Positions 6,902-14,041 of a stretch of 19,005 bases of DNA are shown piece after piece (within the stretch, counting starts at the first letter, position 1; every line of letters begins with the position of its first letter). Location: the NCBI GenBank assembly GCA_027069385.1, contig JALXER010000195.1, positions 1-19,005 of the forward strand, given 5' to 3'. The notes under the pieces are model-generated. The model made no database searches. It was not told the origin of the DNA and saw nothing but the letters and a program-made list of their open reading frames with translations. The DNA is from Paracoccaceae bacterium (GTDB taxonomy: Bacteria; Pseudomonadota; Alphaproteobacteria; Rhodobacterales; Rhodobacteraceae). The translations under genes were made by a program, and so were the position numbers.

Positions 6902-7110
6902 GGGGCCGAAACAGGATCGACGGACGTTCAAAGATGTTAGCTTTTACCCGGCGGACTGCCACCGTATCGGCGTAAAATGTACAATTGCAAATGACAATCG
7001 TGCTCCGGTAGCTCTCGCAGCGTAAGCTGTGCGAAAAACCGAAACTTAACTCCAGACGAATAGCTTCGTCTGGCGGGGTCCGCAGGTACCTGGCAACAGA
7101 AACCTGCACC
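6902..7110 (+). ncRNA. ssrA: tmRNA coding piece
   Basis: It starts with the 5' strand of the acceptor stem (6902-6908) and the D-like ACAGGATCGACGG segment, runs through the tag reading frame (6987-7025), a 9-bp hairpin with TAGC loop (7052-7073), and ends with GCAGGT (7082-7087) able to pair with ACCTGC (7102-7107). The exact 3' end is approximate. Confidence 0.85.
6987..7025 (+). other. tmRNA tag reading frame, ANDNRAPVALAA-stop
   Basis: From resume codon GCA (6987) the frame reads ANDNRAPVALAA and stops at TAA (7023-7025). The end VALAA is the ClpX recognition tail, and the ANDN start is shared with other alphaproteobacterial tags. The adaptor SspB encoded at 8469 should read the N-terminal part of this tag. 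Confidence 0.92.
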
Positions 7111-7129
7111 TTTATCCGAAGGGTACTTT

Positions 7130-7732
7130 ATGCGACTCATATTCGCGGCATTTTTCGCCGTCTTTTTTGCCAGCACCGCCAGCGCTCAGGAATATGACCT
7201 GCGCACCATCCCGCCCGATTTTTCGTTTGTTTCTATCGGCAATGACGGGATCACCCGCATCGTTTATCTGGGCTATCAGGACGGTTATTACCGGTTCCAG
7301 CAATCGACCGATTATAACGACGGCTCCCGTTGGAACGTCATCATATCGCTGAACCAACAAAGCCAGACGGTGATTTCCGAATCCGCTCAGGACCGGCGGG
7401 TCTATACCCCGCATGACTGCGCGCCCTCGCTGGGCGAATGCAGCCATACCATCGAACAGGACGGCAAGATCTATCAGGAGCGCCGCACTACCATTCTGGT
7501 TGACGGAGTCTATTTTGCCAGGGTCTATGCCTGGATCGACGCGCAATGGGTGCAGACCTCCAAAAGCTGCACCACCTTTGACCAATACGGATTCTGGGTC
7601 GATTATGTGGTGATGTTTGATGACGACACCGAATTATGGGGCTATCGCGATACCCCCGGTGACGACGCCGATTCGACCGAGCGGATCAACCGACTGCGCC
7701 GCATTTGCGCGCCCCCGGAGCTGCTATCATAA
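7130..7732 (+). CDS. secreted four-cysteine protein of unknown family, copy 1
   Basis: 200 residues with a clear signal peptide (Phe/Ala core, cleavage after ASA at residue 19). The mature part is rich in Tyr, Asp and Trp, probably mostly beta. Four cysteines at 97, 104, 147 and 193 are spaced exactly as in the next gene: the motifs YTPHDCAPSLGxC, SCTTFDQYGFW and RRICAPP. RDTP at 173-176 is also shared. Two disulfides in the periplasm or outside are likely (inference). The ATG lies about 20 bases after the tmRNA end with GAAGGG (7118-7123) upstream. The gene is 26 bases from its paralogue, so the two form one unit. I do not recognise the family and assign no function. Confidence 0.75.
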   Translation: MRLIFAAFFAVFFASTASAQEYDLRTIPPDFSFVSIGNDGITRIVYLGYQDGYYRFQQSTDYNDGSRWNVIISLNQQSQTVISESAQDRRVYTPHDCAPSLGECSHTIEQDGKIYQERRTTILVDGVYFARVYAWIDAQWVQTSKSCTTFDQYGFWVDYVVMFDDDTELWGYRDTPGDDADSTERINRLRRICAPPELLS

Positions 7733-7758
7733 CCCAACAATATATAAGGAAACGCCCC

Positions 7759-8364
7759 ATGCAACGCATTCTTTTTCTCGTTTTCAGTTTTTTGATGCTG
7801 GCCCCGACCGCGCAGGCGCAGGAGTTTGACCTGACCACCCTGCCCGAGGGCTATGGCTTTGTCTCGCACGGTTCCGGCGGGGTGACCACCATGGCCTATC
7901 TGGGGCCGGACAACGACACCTTTTTGTTCGATCAGACCTTTGCCGCGCTGGACGGGACCAGCAATACCACCCGGCTAAGGGTCAACCGGCACAGCCAGAT
8001 CCTTGCGTCGGTCGGGGCGCAACTGGCGGTGCGCTATTCCCCGCATGATTGCGCGCCCTCGTTGGGAGTCTGCAGTTATCTGGCCGATTACGGCGCCTAT
8101 GTGGACAAGTTGCGGCGTGAAACCACCAAACAGGGCGACGTATATATCATTGACGATTTCCGGCTGGTCGACAACAACTGGGTGTTCGAGGCCCGCAACT
8201 GTGTCACCTTTGATGAATACGGGTTCTGGTGGGATTACTATGTGGTCTATGCGGACCAGACCGAAGGTTGGGGCATGCGCGACACCCCCGACTATGCGCA
8301 GGAATTCAACACGCGACTGGAGCGGCTGAAAAAGGTCTGTTTCCCGCCGCAGGTTACCTCCTGA
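7759..8364 (+). CDS. secreted four-cysteine protein of unknown family, copy 2
   Basis: 201 residues, signal peptide cleaved near AQA (residue 20). It is a clear paralogue of the preceding gene: the same opening after the signal ([EQ]-x-[YF]DL-x-T-[IL]P), the same four cysteines (98, 105, 148, 194) with identical spacing between them, and shared DCAPSLG, TFDxYGFW and RDTP segments. Overall identity by eye is moderate, so the duplication is old and both copies are kept. The start is ATG 7759 with AAGGA 9-13 bases upstream rather than an upstream GTG/ATG. It is followed by about 100 bases with no gene and then sspB. Role unknown; it lies between the two quality-control genes ssrA and sspB. Confidence 0.75.
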   Translation: MQRILFLVFSFLMLAPTAQAQEFDLTTLPEGYGFVSHGSGGVTTMAYLGPDNDTFLFDQTFAALDGTSNTTRLRVNRHSQILASVGAQLAVRYSPHDCAPSLGVCSYLADYGAYVDKLRRETTKQGDVYIIDDFRLVDNNWVFEARNCVTFDEYGFWWDYYVVYADQTEGWGMRDTPDYAQEFNTRLERLKKVCFPPQVTS

Positions 8365-8468
8365 GCAGGCGCGCGCAAAAATCTTGCCAAACCGCGCAAC
8401 GTTTTGCTGTTCACCCGGGTTAAATCTGGTATGCAGACAGGGAACCGGTGTCAAAATAGGGGGACCGC

Positions 8469-8918
8469 ATGGGCGACAAGATCAACTATAACCAGCTGAT
8501 GCAGCGCGCATTCAAGACCTTGGTCAAGGACCTGCTGGCCGATATCGGTGAAAACGGATTACCCGGCGAGCATCACTATTATATCACCTTTGACACCCGG
8601 CATCCCGGCGTCGACATTGCTCCGTGGATGAAAGAAAAATACCCCGATGGCATGACGGTGGTTATTCAGGAATGGTTCGAAAATCTGGCCGTGATGGAGG
8701 ACCGCTTTACCGTGACCCTCAATTTCGGCGACGTGCCCGAACCGATGGTCATTCCGTTTGACGCGCTACGCGCCTTTGTGGACCCCTCGGTCGAGTTCGG
8801 GTTAAAGTTCGATCCGGTGCCCGTAACCGATACCCCGCCCGAACCCGCCCCCGAGCCGGAGCCGGAGCCAAAGGGCAACGCCGAGGTTGTCAGCCTCGAC
8901 AGTTTCAGAAAATCCTGA
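8469..8918 (+). CDS. sspB: SspB-alpha, ClpXP adaptor for SsrA-tagged proteins
   Basis: 149 residues. The alphaproteobacterial SspB fold shows as INYNQLMQRAFKTLVKDLL, then GLPGEHHYYITFDTRHPGV (30-48), MKEKYPDGMTVVIQEWFENL (54-73) and IPFDALRAFVDPSVEFGLKF. A flexible Pro/Glu linker (123-135) leads to the C-terminal VVSLDSFRKS, the ClpX-binding tail. The protein dimerises, binds the N-terminal part of the SsrA tag and tethers it to ClpX for degradation. The tag it should read is encoded about 1.5 kb upstream in this window, ANDNRAPVALAA. The ATG is preceded by GGGG at 8459-8462. The methyltransferase gene starts 16 bases after its stop, so they may be co-transcribed. Confidence 0.93.
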   Translation: MGDKINYNQLMQRAFKTLVKDLLADIGENGLPGEHHYYITFDTRHPGVDIAPWMKEKYPDGMTVVIQEWFENLAVMEDRFTVTLNFGDVPEPMVIPFDALRAFVDPSVEFGLKFDPVPVTDTPPEPAPEPEPEPKGNAEVVSLDSFRKS

Positions 8919-8934
8919 CATCGGAGAAGAAGGC

Positions 8935-9492
8935 ATGAGTGGAAACCTGGGCCTGTTTTTTGGCCAGTTGCTGCGCAACCCCAAACGCATTTCGGCCATC
9001 GCCCCGTCCAGCAAAGGGCTGGCGCGTAAAATGGTGTCGCAGATCGATGCGGATACCGGCGAAGTGGTCGAAATCGGCGCGGGCACCGGCGCGATTACCC
9101 GCTTCATTCTGGGCGCAGGCGTGGCCCCCGCCGACCTGAGCATCGTCGAAATGAACCCCGAATTCTGCACCCGCCTGCAAGCACTGTTTCCCGGTTGCGA
9201 TGTCCGCCAGATGGACGCGCAAAATCTGGCCGATCTGCCGCGCAGCAATGTCGGCACGGTGATTTCGGGCCTGCCGCTGCTGTCCATCCCCGAGGAAATC
9301 CAGCAGAACATCATTCAAGGGGCCTTTGATCTGATGCGCCCGGGCGGCAAGTATGTGCAATTCACCTATGGTCCCAAGCCGCCGATTGCGCCCTCGGTTC
9401 GCGAAAGCGTCGGGCTGGAATGGCGTACTCTGCCCAAAGTATGGCTGAACCTGCCCCCCGCCACGACCTATATTTTCACTAAAAAAGCCTGA
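8935..9492 (+). CDS. SAM-dependent methyltransferase, phospholipid N-methyltransferase-like (COG3963 type)
   Basis: 185 residues, starting at ATG 8935 with GGAGAAGAAGG (8923-8933) upstream. The SAM-binding motif I is VVEIGAGTGAIT (44-55), and the acidic end of strand 2 is IVEMNPEF. The opening FFGQLLRNPKRISAIAPSS is typical of the COG3963 group, which includes PmtA of rhizobia, the enzyme that makes phosphatidylcholine from phosphatidylethanolamine; related members include rRNA adenine dimethylase-like proteins. Phospholipid methylation is thus the best guess but not proven. It follows sspB closely and is convergent with xylG; its TGA lies inside the left arm of a terminator stem. Confidence 0.75.
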   Translation: MSGNLGLFFGQLLRNPKRISAIAPSSKGLARKMVSQIDADTGEVVEIGAGTGAITRFILGAGVAPADLSIVEMNPEFCTRLQALFPGCDVRQMDAQNLADLPRSNVGTVISGLPLLSIPEEIQQNIIQGAFDLMRPGGKYVQFTYGPKPPIAPSVRESVGLEWRTLPKVWLNLPPATTYIFTKKA

Positions 9493-9507
9493 ATCAGTCG
9501 CTCAGGC
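9481..9507 (-). terminator. terminator of the xylFHG operon, both stop codons in the stem
   Basis: GCCTGA (9487-9492) pairs with TCAGGC (9502-9507) around a 9-base loop. On minus it is followed by six T (plus A run 9481-9486), a good intrinsic terminator. The left arm contains the TGA of the plus-strand methyltransferase and the right arm the TGA of minus-strand xylG. Confidence 0.65.
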
Positions 9508-10254
9508 CGGTTTCGCGCCGGGCTGTTTGCCCAAGATGATCATGCCGAGCAGGTCATCGTCCGTCACCTCGTCCACGTTGACGCTGCCCACAAGCTTGCC
9601 GTTTTTCATCACCGATGCGCGGTCACACAGGGTCATCACGTCGTGGATATCATGGCTGATCAGAAAAATGCCGATACCTTCGGATTTAAGCTGGGTGATC
9701 AACTCGGCCACCATCCGGGTTTCTTGCGGGCCAAGGGCGGCGGTGGGTTCGTCCATGATCAGAATGCGGGCGTTGAAATAGACCGCGCGGGCAATGGCCA
9801 CCGATTGGCGCTGCCCGCCCGACAGGGCCGAAACCGGCGCGGCGAAATTCTCGAAATTGGGGTTGAGTCGGGCCATGATCTTGCGGGCCTCGGCCTCCAT
9901 CCGGCCTTCATCCAGCAGGCCGGAACGGGTGGTCAACTCGCGCCCCAGAAACAGGTTGGAGGCAGCGTCCAGATTATCGGCCAGTGCCAGCGTCTGATAG
10001 ATGGTTTCGACGTTGTATTTGCGCGCATCGCGCGGGTTTTCGATGGTGGCTTTCTGGCCATCGATAAAGATTTCGCCCGCATCGGCGCGGTAAGCGCCCG
10101 AAAGCACCTTGATCAGCGTGGATTTGCCCGCACCGTTATGGCCCAGCAGGCCCACGACCTCGCCAGCGTGCAGGTCAACGCTGACATTGTCCACCGCCTT
10201 GACGCCGCCAAAAGCCAGCGAAATATCGCGCATGTCTACCAAGGGGGTCGTCAT
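9502..10254 (-). CDS. xylG: sugar ABC transporter ATP-binding protein, single-domain (XylG/FrcA type)
   Basis: 250 residues with one ABC domain: Walker A GHNGAGKST (38-46), Q-loop Gln87, signature LSGGQ (144-148), Walker B ILIMDE (164-169) and H-loop His201. E. coli-style monosaccharide importers use a fused two-domain ATPase of about 500 residues; this one has half that size, as in the fructose FrcA and alphaproteobacterial xylose systems, so it would act as a homodimer. It drives import through the permease whose gene overlaps it by 4 bases (ATGA). Sugar specificity comes from the XylF-like binding protein in the operon. It is the last gene before the terminator. Confidence 0.9.
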   Translation of the reverse strand: MTTPLVDMRDISLAFGGVKAVDNVSVDLHAGEVVGLLGHNGAGKSTLIKVLSGAYRADAGEIFIDGQKATIENPRDARKYNVETIYQTLALADNLDAASNLFLGRELTTRSGLLDEGRMEAEARKIMARLNPNFENFAAPVSALSGGQRQSVAIARAVYFNARILIMDEPTAALGPQETRMVAELITQLKSEGIGIFLISHDIHDVMTLCDRASVMKNGKLVGSVNVDEVTDDDLLGMIILGKQPGAKPA

Positions 10255-11537
10255 AGGCGCTCTCCTGTTTTCTTGCGGTACAGGATATCCACCCAGACCG
10301 CCAGCACCAGCACACCGCCCACCACGATGTTTTGCAACGGCGCATCCACCCCGACCATGGCCATGCCCGATTGCAGCGATTGCATAATCAGCGCGCCCAG
10401 AATCGCACCGCGAATGGTGCCGAACCCGCCCGAAAGCGCGGTGCCGCCGATGACGGCAGCAGCGATCACCCGCAGTTCATCCAGCACGCCGATATCGTTG
10501 GAATGGTTGGTAAGCCGGGCCGAGGCGATCACGGCGGAAAGCGCCGTCAGCGCCCCCATCAGGGCAAAGACCTTGACGGTCAGCATACGGGTGTTGATGC
10601 CCGACAGCTCGGCCGCGTCGGGGTTGCCGCCGGTGGCAAAAATATAGCGCCCCAAGCGGGTGCGCGTGGCAATCACGGTCATCAGTATCGCAACCATAAT
10701 CAGCACCAGCACCGAGACCGGCAGGCCGTAAGCCTCGGTATAGCCCTCGGGCATCACCTCGCCACGCGTCTCGAACAGGCGGGCAAGGCGGCGGGTGGGG
10801 ATTTGATAGGCGTTCAGCGTGCCGACAAAACCCAGAATGGCGGCGGCAATAATGCCCGCCATGGTAAATTCGGCCCAAAGCGGTTTAACCGGAAAGCCAT
10901 GCGCGCGCTTGGCTCGCCGCGATGACCACAAGCCGTACAGCGCAAAAGCCACGGCAAGGCCCGCCAGCAGCCACGACCAGAACACCCCCAGCGTACCGTT
11001 GGTGCCGCCGAAAATCTGAAACGCCTTGTCAAGCGGCCCGATGGTCTGGCCACGGGTCATATACCACGCGGTATTACGCCAGACCAGCAACCCGCCAAGG
11101 GTAACGATAAAGGCCGGAATGGTAAGATAGCCGATCATATAGCCCTGAAATGCGCCGATCAGCGCGCCCACAGCCAGCCCCGCCACAATCGCTATTGGCG
11201 CAATCAGCGGGCTGCCCAGCGGAATGCCCAGCATATCGGGCAGGATCTGGGTTTGCATCATCGCCATCACCGCCGAGCAGGTGGCCAGCAACGCGCCAAC
11301 ACTCAGGTCGATATTGCGGGTGACAATCACAAACACCATGCCGGTTGACATGATCGCCACCGAAACCGTCTGGATGGTCAGGTTGAACACGTTGCGCGGG
11401 GTTAAAAACCGCCCGTCGGTCAGCAGGTTGAACGCAATGCTCAGGACAATAAACGCGCCGATCATCCCCAACAGGCGGGTGTCCAGCTCCAACGTTTGCA
11501 TCAGGGATTTGCGCGGCGCTTCAGGCGTATCGCTCAT
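10251..11537 (-). CDS. xylH: sugar ABC transporter permease (XylH)
   Basis: 428 residues, hydrophobic throughout, with about ten membrane spans after a short cytoplasmic start (first span around residues 22-40). The conserved permease stretch NIDLSVGALLA and the later TALSGGFGTIRGAILGALI are typical of the BPD_transp_2 family (RbsC/XylH). The length fits XylH, which is longer than RbsC because of an insert about 210-260 (cytoplasmic charged loop). CAGGA lies 7 bases before the ATG. The gene follows xylF by 74 bases, in which a small GGGG-TGAA-CCCC hairpin occurs; it may slow decay or reading-through so that binding protein is made in excess (inference). Confidence 0.9.
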   Translation of the reverse strand: MSDTPEAPRKSLMQTLELDTRLLGMIGAFIVLSIAFNLLTDGRFLTPRNVFNLTIQTVSVAIMSTGMVFVIVTRNIDLSVGALLATCSAVMAMMQTQILPDMLGIPLGSPLIAPIAIVAGLAVGALIGAFQGYMIGYLTIPAFIVTLGGLLVWRNTAWYMTRGQTIGPLDKAFQIFGGTNGTLGVFWSWLLAGLAVAFALYGLWSSRRAKRAHGFPVKPLWAEFTMAGIIAAAILGFVGTLNAYQIPTRRLARLFETRGEVMPEGYTEAYGLPVSVLVLIMVAILMTVIATRTRLGRYIFATGGNPDAAELSGINTRMLTVKVFALMGALTALSAVIASARLTNHSNDIGVLDELRVIAAAVIGGTALSGGFGTIRGAILGALIMQSLQSGMAMVGVDAPLQNIVVGGVLVLAVWVDILYRKKTGERL

Positions 11538-11611
11538 GGGTATTCCTGCAATAGATAAGGATGATAGGGGTTCACCCCGACCATAGCCGGAGCGAACCTG
11601 TTTCTTAGGCC

Positions 11612-12634
11612 CTAGTTACAAGGCGAAGGTCCGTTGGACACCCCCTGACACAGGTCTTCCTTGGAGATCCAGCCCGCATCGACCACCACATCCAGATTGT
11701 CAGCGGTGATCGGCACAGGGGCCAGAAAGATTGCGGTCATTTCAGTGCCCGCAGGCGAAGTCCACATGCCTGCACCTTCCACGTCGGCCATGGCGGTTCC
11801 GCCCGCCAGCGCCGCAGCGATTTCACCTGCAGCCCGGCCCAGCGCGCGCGCATCTTTCCAGACCGACACGGTTTGCGTGCCCAGCGCCACACGGTTCAGC
11901 GCGGCATGGTCGCCGTCCTGACCCGATACCGGAATGCCTTCCATGCCCTGCGCGGTCAGCGCAGCCACAACACCACCGGCGGTGCCGTCATTGGAGGCCA
12001 CAACCGCATCGACCTTGTTGTCTTGCGCGGTCAGGATCTGCTCCATGTTGCGCTGCGCATTGGCAGGCAACCAGCCGTCGGTATAGGCTTCGGCAACGAT
12101 GGTGATATCGCCCGCGTCAATCGCGGCTTGCAGCACCTCTTGTTGACCGCCACGCAGGAAATCCGCGTTCGGGTCGGTGGGCGAGCCTTTGATCATCACA
12201 TAGTTGCCGGTCGGCTGGGCGGCCAGCACGGCGCGGGCCTGCATCCGGCCCACTTCGACATTGTCAAAGGTCAGATAAAAGGCGCGCGGGTCCTCGATCA
12301 GGCGGTCATAGCCAATCACCGGAATGCCCTCGTCCGCCGCAGCCTGAACCGCGGGGCCGATGGCCTGCGCGTCCTGCGCCAGAATGATCAGCGCGTCGGC
12401 ACCTTGTGCAATCAGGCTTTCCACATCCGAAAGCTGCTTGGAAGACGAGCTTTGCGCGTCGGTCGAGATATAGTCGATTCCGGCGGCTTCAAGCGCCGCA
12501 ACAATTGCCGCTTCGTCAGTTTTCCAGCGTTCTTCCTGAAAGTTGGACCAACTGACACCAACGGTCTGCGCAAGCGCGCTGGTGGCCATAGCCGCACCAA
12601 TAGCGGTGGCCGTAATAAGTGATTTCAGATTCAT
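11612..12634 (-). CDS. xylF: periplasmic xylose-type sugar-binding protein (XylF)
   Basis: 340 residues with a signal peptide cleaved near ALA-Q (residue 22). It is a type-1 periplasmic binding fold with the XylF pattern: VGVSWSNFQEERW at the start, QGADALIILAQDA, IPVIGYDRLI, VEVGRMQARA, ASNDGTAGGVVAAL and SGQDGDHAALNR. These include the Trp, Asp and Asn positions used to hold a pyranose. It delivers sugar (most likely D-xylose) to XylH/XylG. The ATG is preceded by GGGAGGAAAG, a strong ribosome site fitting high expression. It is divergent from the ROK regulator; the 183-base space is AT-rich and should hold the control region. Confidence 0.92.
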   Translation of the reverse strand: MNLKSLITATAIGAAMATSALAQTVGVSWSNFQEERWKTDEAAIVAALEAAGIDYISTDAQSSSSKQLSDVESLIAQGADALIILAQDAQAIGPAVQAAADEGIPVIGYDRLIEDPRAFYLTFDNVEVGRMQARAVLAAQPTGNYVMIKGSPTDPNADFLRGGQQEVLQAAIDAGDITIVAEAYTDGWLPANAQRNMEQILTAQDNKVDAVVASNDGTAGGVVAALTAQGMEGIPVSGQDGDHAALNRVALGTQTVSVWKDARALGRAAGEIAAALAGGTAMADVEGAGMWTSPAGTEMTAIFLAPVPITADNLDVVVDAGWISKEDLCQGVSNGPSPCN

Positions 12635-12708
12635 TTCTTTCCTCCCAAAGATGGTTAGGCCACAGGTAATCCCCCAGGATTCGCTGTTAACCTTATCTTA
12701 CTCTAGCA

Positions 12709-12737
12709 TATTTATTTTAAAGGTCTAATTAAATCAA
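12709..12737 (-). promoter_or_regulatory. possible xylF promoter
   Basis: On minus: TTGATT (plus 12732-12737), 17-base spacer, TAAATA (plus 12709-12714). It lies in an AT-rich stretch (12690-12745) that stands out from its GC-rich surroundings. The ROK regulator probably binds here, but I see no convincing palindrome. Confidence 0.4.
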
Positions 12738-12817
12738 AGCCGAGGCTTAACTTTTCTTGTTTTTCGGTGCGGCATCGGTCATCATGCGGGTGAACAACCT
12801 TAAAAAGGCAGTATTTA

Positions 12818-14041
12818 TTGGCACCTCCACCCAAGAACACCAACGGGCTTGCCTCGCAGCGCCATGCCGGGCGACGGCAGGTTCTGGCGGTTATCCGCAA
12901 GGCCGGCCAGATTGCGCGGATCGACATTGCCGACCGGATAACCGGCAGCCCGGCCACGGTTACCGCCATCACTGCCGAGTTGCTCGACGAAGGGCTGATC
13001 GAGGAACACAGCCCCAAAACCCCGCCCAGTTCCAGCCCGCGCGGCCGCCCGCGTGTTGCGCTGAAAATTCGCGGTGATGCGCATATTCTGGCCGGAATCA
13101 AGGTGGCCTCGCACGCGGTTTCGCTATGCTTTCTGGATTTCGAGGGGCGCGGGCGCGGTGAATTCGAAACCCGTATGCCAAGGTCGGCCCTCAGCACCTC
13201 CGAAATGGTGGCTTTTCTGCACGAAACCCTGACCAAGGCCTGCATCGCCAACGGTCTGAGCCTTGATTCCCTGTCGGGTGTCGGCCTTGGCGTGGCGGGG
13301 ATTGTCGATGCACCGCGCGGGCTGGTTTACTGGTCGCCCACCCTGACCGAGCGTAACGCGCCCCTGCGCGACCATCTGGCCGAAATCCTGCCGATGCCGG
13401 TGTTTATCGACAATGACGCCAATCTGGTTGCCAAGGCCGAACAGTTGTTCGGCAAGGGACAGGGGGTGCGCGATTTTATCGTCGTAACCATTGAACAGGG
13501 CGTGGGCATGGGTATTGTGATTGATGACCGTATTTATCGGGGCACGCGGGGCTGCGGGGCCGAGTTCGGCCACACCAAGGTGCAGCTTGACGGGGCCTTG
13601 TGCCGCTGCGGGCAGCGGGGTTGCCTGGAAGCCTATGTCGCCGATTACGCCCTGCTGCGCGAGGCGGGCACATTGAACCTGCCCGATGCACCGCACGGGC
13701 AGCTTGACGCGCTGTTTCAGGCAGCCAAGGGCGGCAACGAAACCGCCCGCTCTATCTTTCATCGCGCCAGCCGGATGTTTGCGCTGGGGCTGGCCAATAT
13801 CATCAATATTTTCGATCCCAAGCTGATCATCCTGTCCGGAGAGCGCATGCAGTTCGACTATTTTTATGCGCAAGAGGTGCTGGACGCGGTGAAAACCAGC
13901 GTGTTGCAGATCGATGCGCCCCTGCCCGATATCCGCATTCACAAATGGGGCGATCTGATGTGGGCCAAGGGGGCGGCGGCCTATGCCATGGAAGGGGTCT
14001 CGGATATTTCAGTGCAGGAGATCGGCAAGAATGTGGGCTAG
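12818..14041 (+). CDS. xylR: ROK-family transcriptional regulator (XylR-like)
   Basis: 407 residues. An N-terminal winged helix (about 15-75: RRQVLAVIRKAGQIARIDIADRITGSPATVTAI) is followed by a ROK domain. The ROK marks are DNDAN (198-202), EFGH with His252, and the zinc set C-R-C-G-Q-R-G-C-L-E (C262, C264, C269, E271). ROK regulators of this build bind a sugar and leave DNA, so it probably controls the divergent xylFHG genes. The start is TTG at 12818: an in-frame stop lies at 12791-12793, no ATG lies between, and AAAAAGG (12802-12808) sits 9 bases before it. Its last 11 bases overlap the start of the CRTAC1-type gene. The effector (xylose) is inferred from neighbours. Confidence 0.88.
   Translation: MAPPPKNTNGLASQRHAGRRQVLAVIRKAGQIARIDIADRITGSPATVTAITAELLDEGLIEEHSPKTPPSSSPRGRPRVALKIRGDAHILAGIKVASHAVSLCFLDFEGRGRGEFETRMPRSALSTSEMVAFLHETLTKACIANGLSLDSLSGVGLGVAGIVDAPRGLVYWSPTLTERNAPLRDHLAEILPMPVFIDNDANLVAKAEQLFGKGQGVRDFIVVTIEQGVGMGIVIDDRIYRGTRGCGAEFGHTKVQLDGALCRCGQRGCLEAYVADYALLREAGTLNLPDAPHGQLDALFQAAKGGNETARSIFHRASRMFALGLANIINIFDPKLIILSGERMQFDYFYAQEVLDAVKTSVLQIDAPLPDIRIHKWGDLMWAKGAAAYAMEGVSDISVQEIGKNVG

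Larger units (their letters stand above)
6793..7112 (+). ncRNA. ssrA: circularly permuted two-piece tmRNA (alphaproteobacterial type), precursor
   Basis: The RNA frees stalled ribosomes and adds a degradation tag. The gene is permuted: the part with the 3' CCA end (acceptor piece, to 6876) comes first, then about 25 spacer bases, then the part that begins the normal molecule (coding piece, from 6902). Proof is the acceptor stem formed across the two pieces: GGGGCCG (6902-6908) pairs with CGGCTCC (6866-6872) over seven pairs, with G3-U70, the alanine identity pair. The T arm is CCGGG / CCCGG around a seven-base loop GGCGGTA (6849-6865). The coding piece has the conserved ACAGGATCGAC start, the tag frame, a 9-bp hairpin (7052-7073) and the end motif CTGGCAACAGAAACC. 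The outer ends at 6793 and 7112 are approximate. Confidence 0.93.

Noticed and set aside
6696..7025. A 109-codon plus-strand reading frame ending in ANDNRAPVALAA
   Set aside because: It runs through the structured tmRNA acceptor piece and spacer; only the last 12 codons (the tag) are translated, on the tmRNA itself.
11567..11578. Short GGGG-TTCA-CCCC hairpin between xylF and xylH as a terminator
   Set aside because: Four pairs with no T run is too weak to stop transcription; it is only mentioned as a possible stability element.
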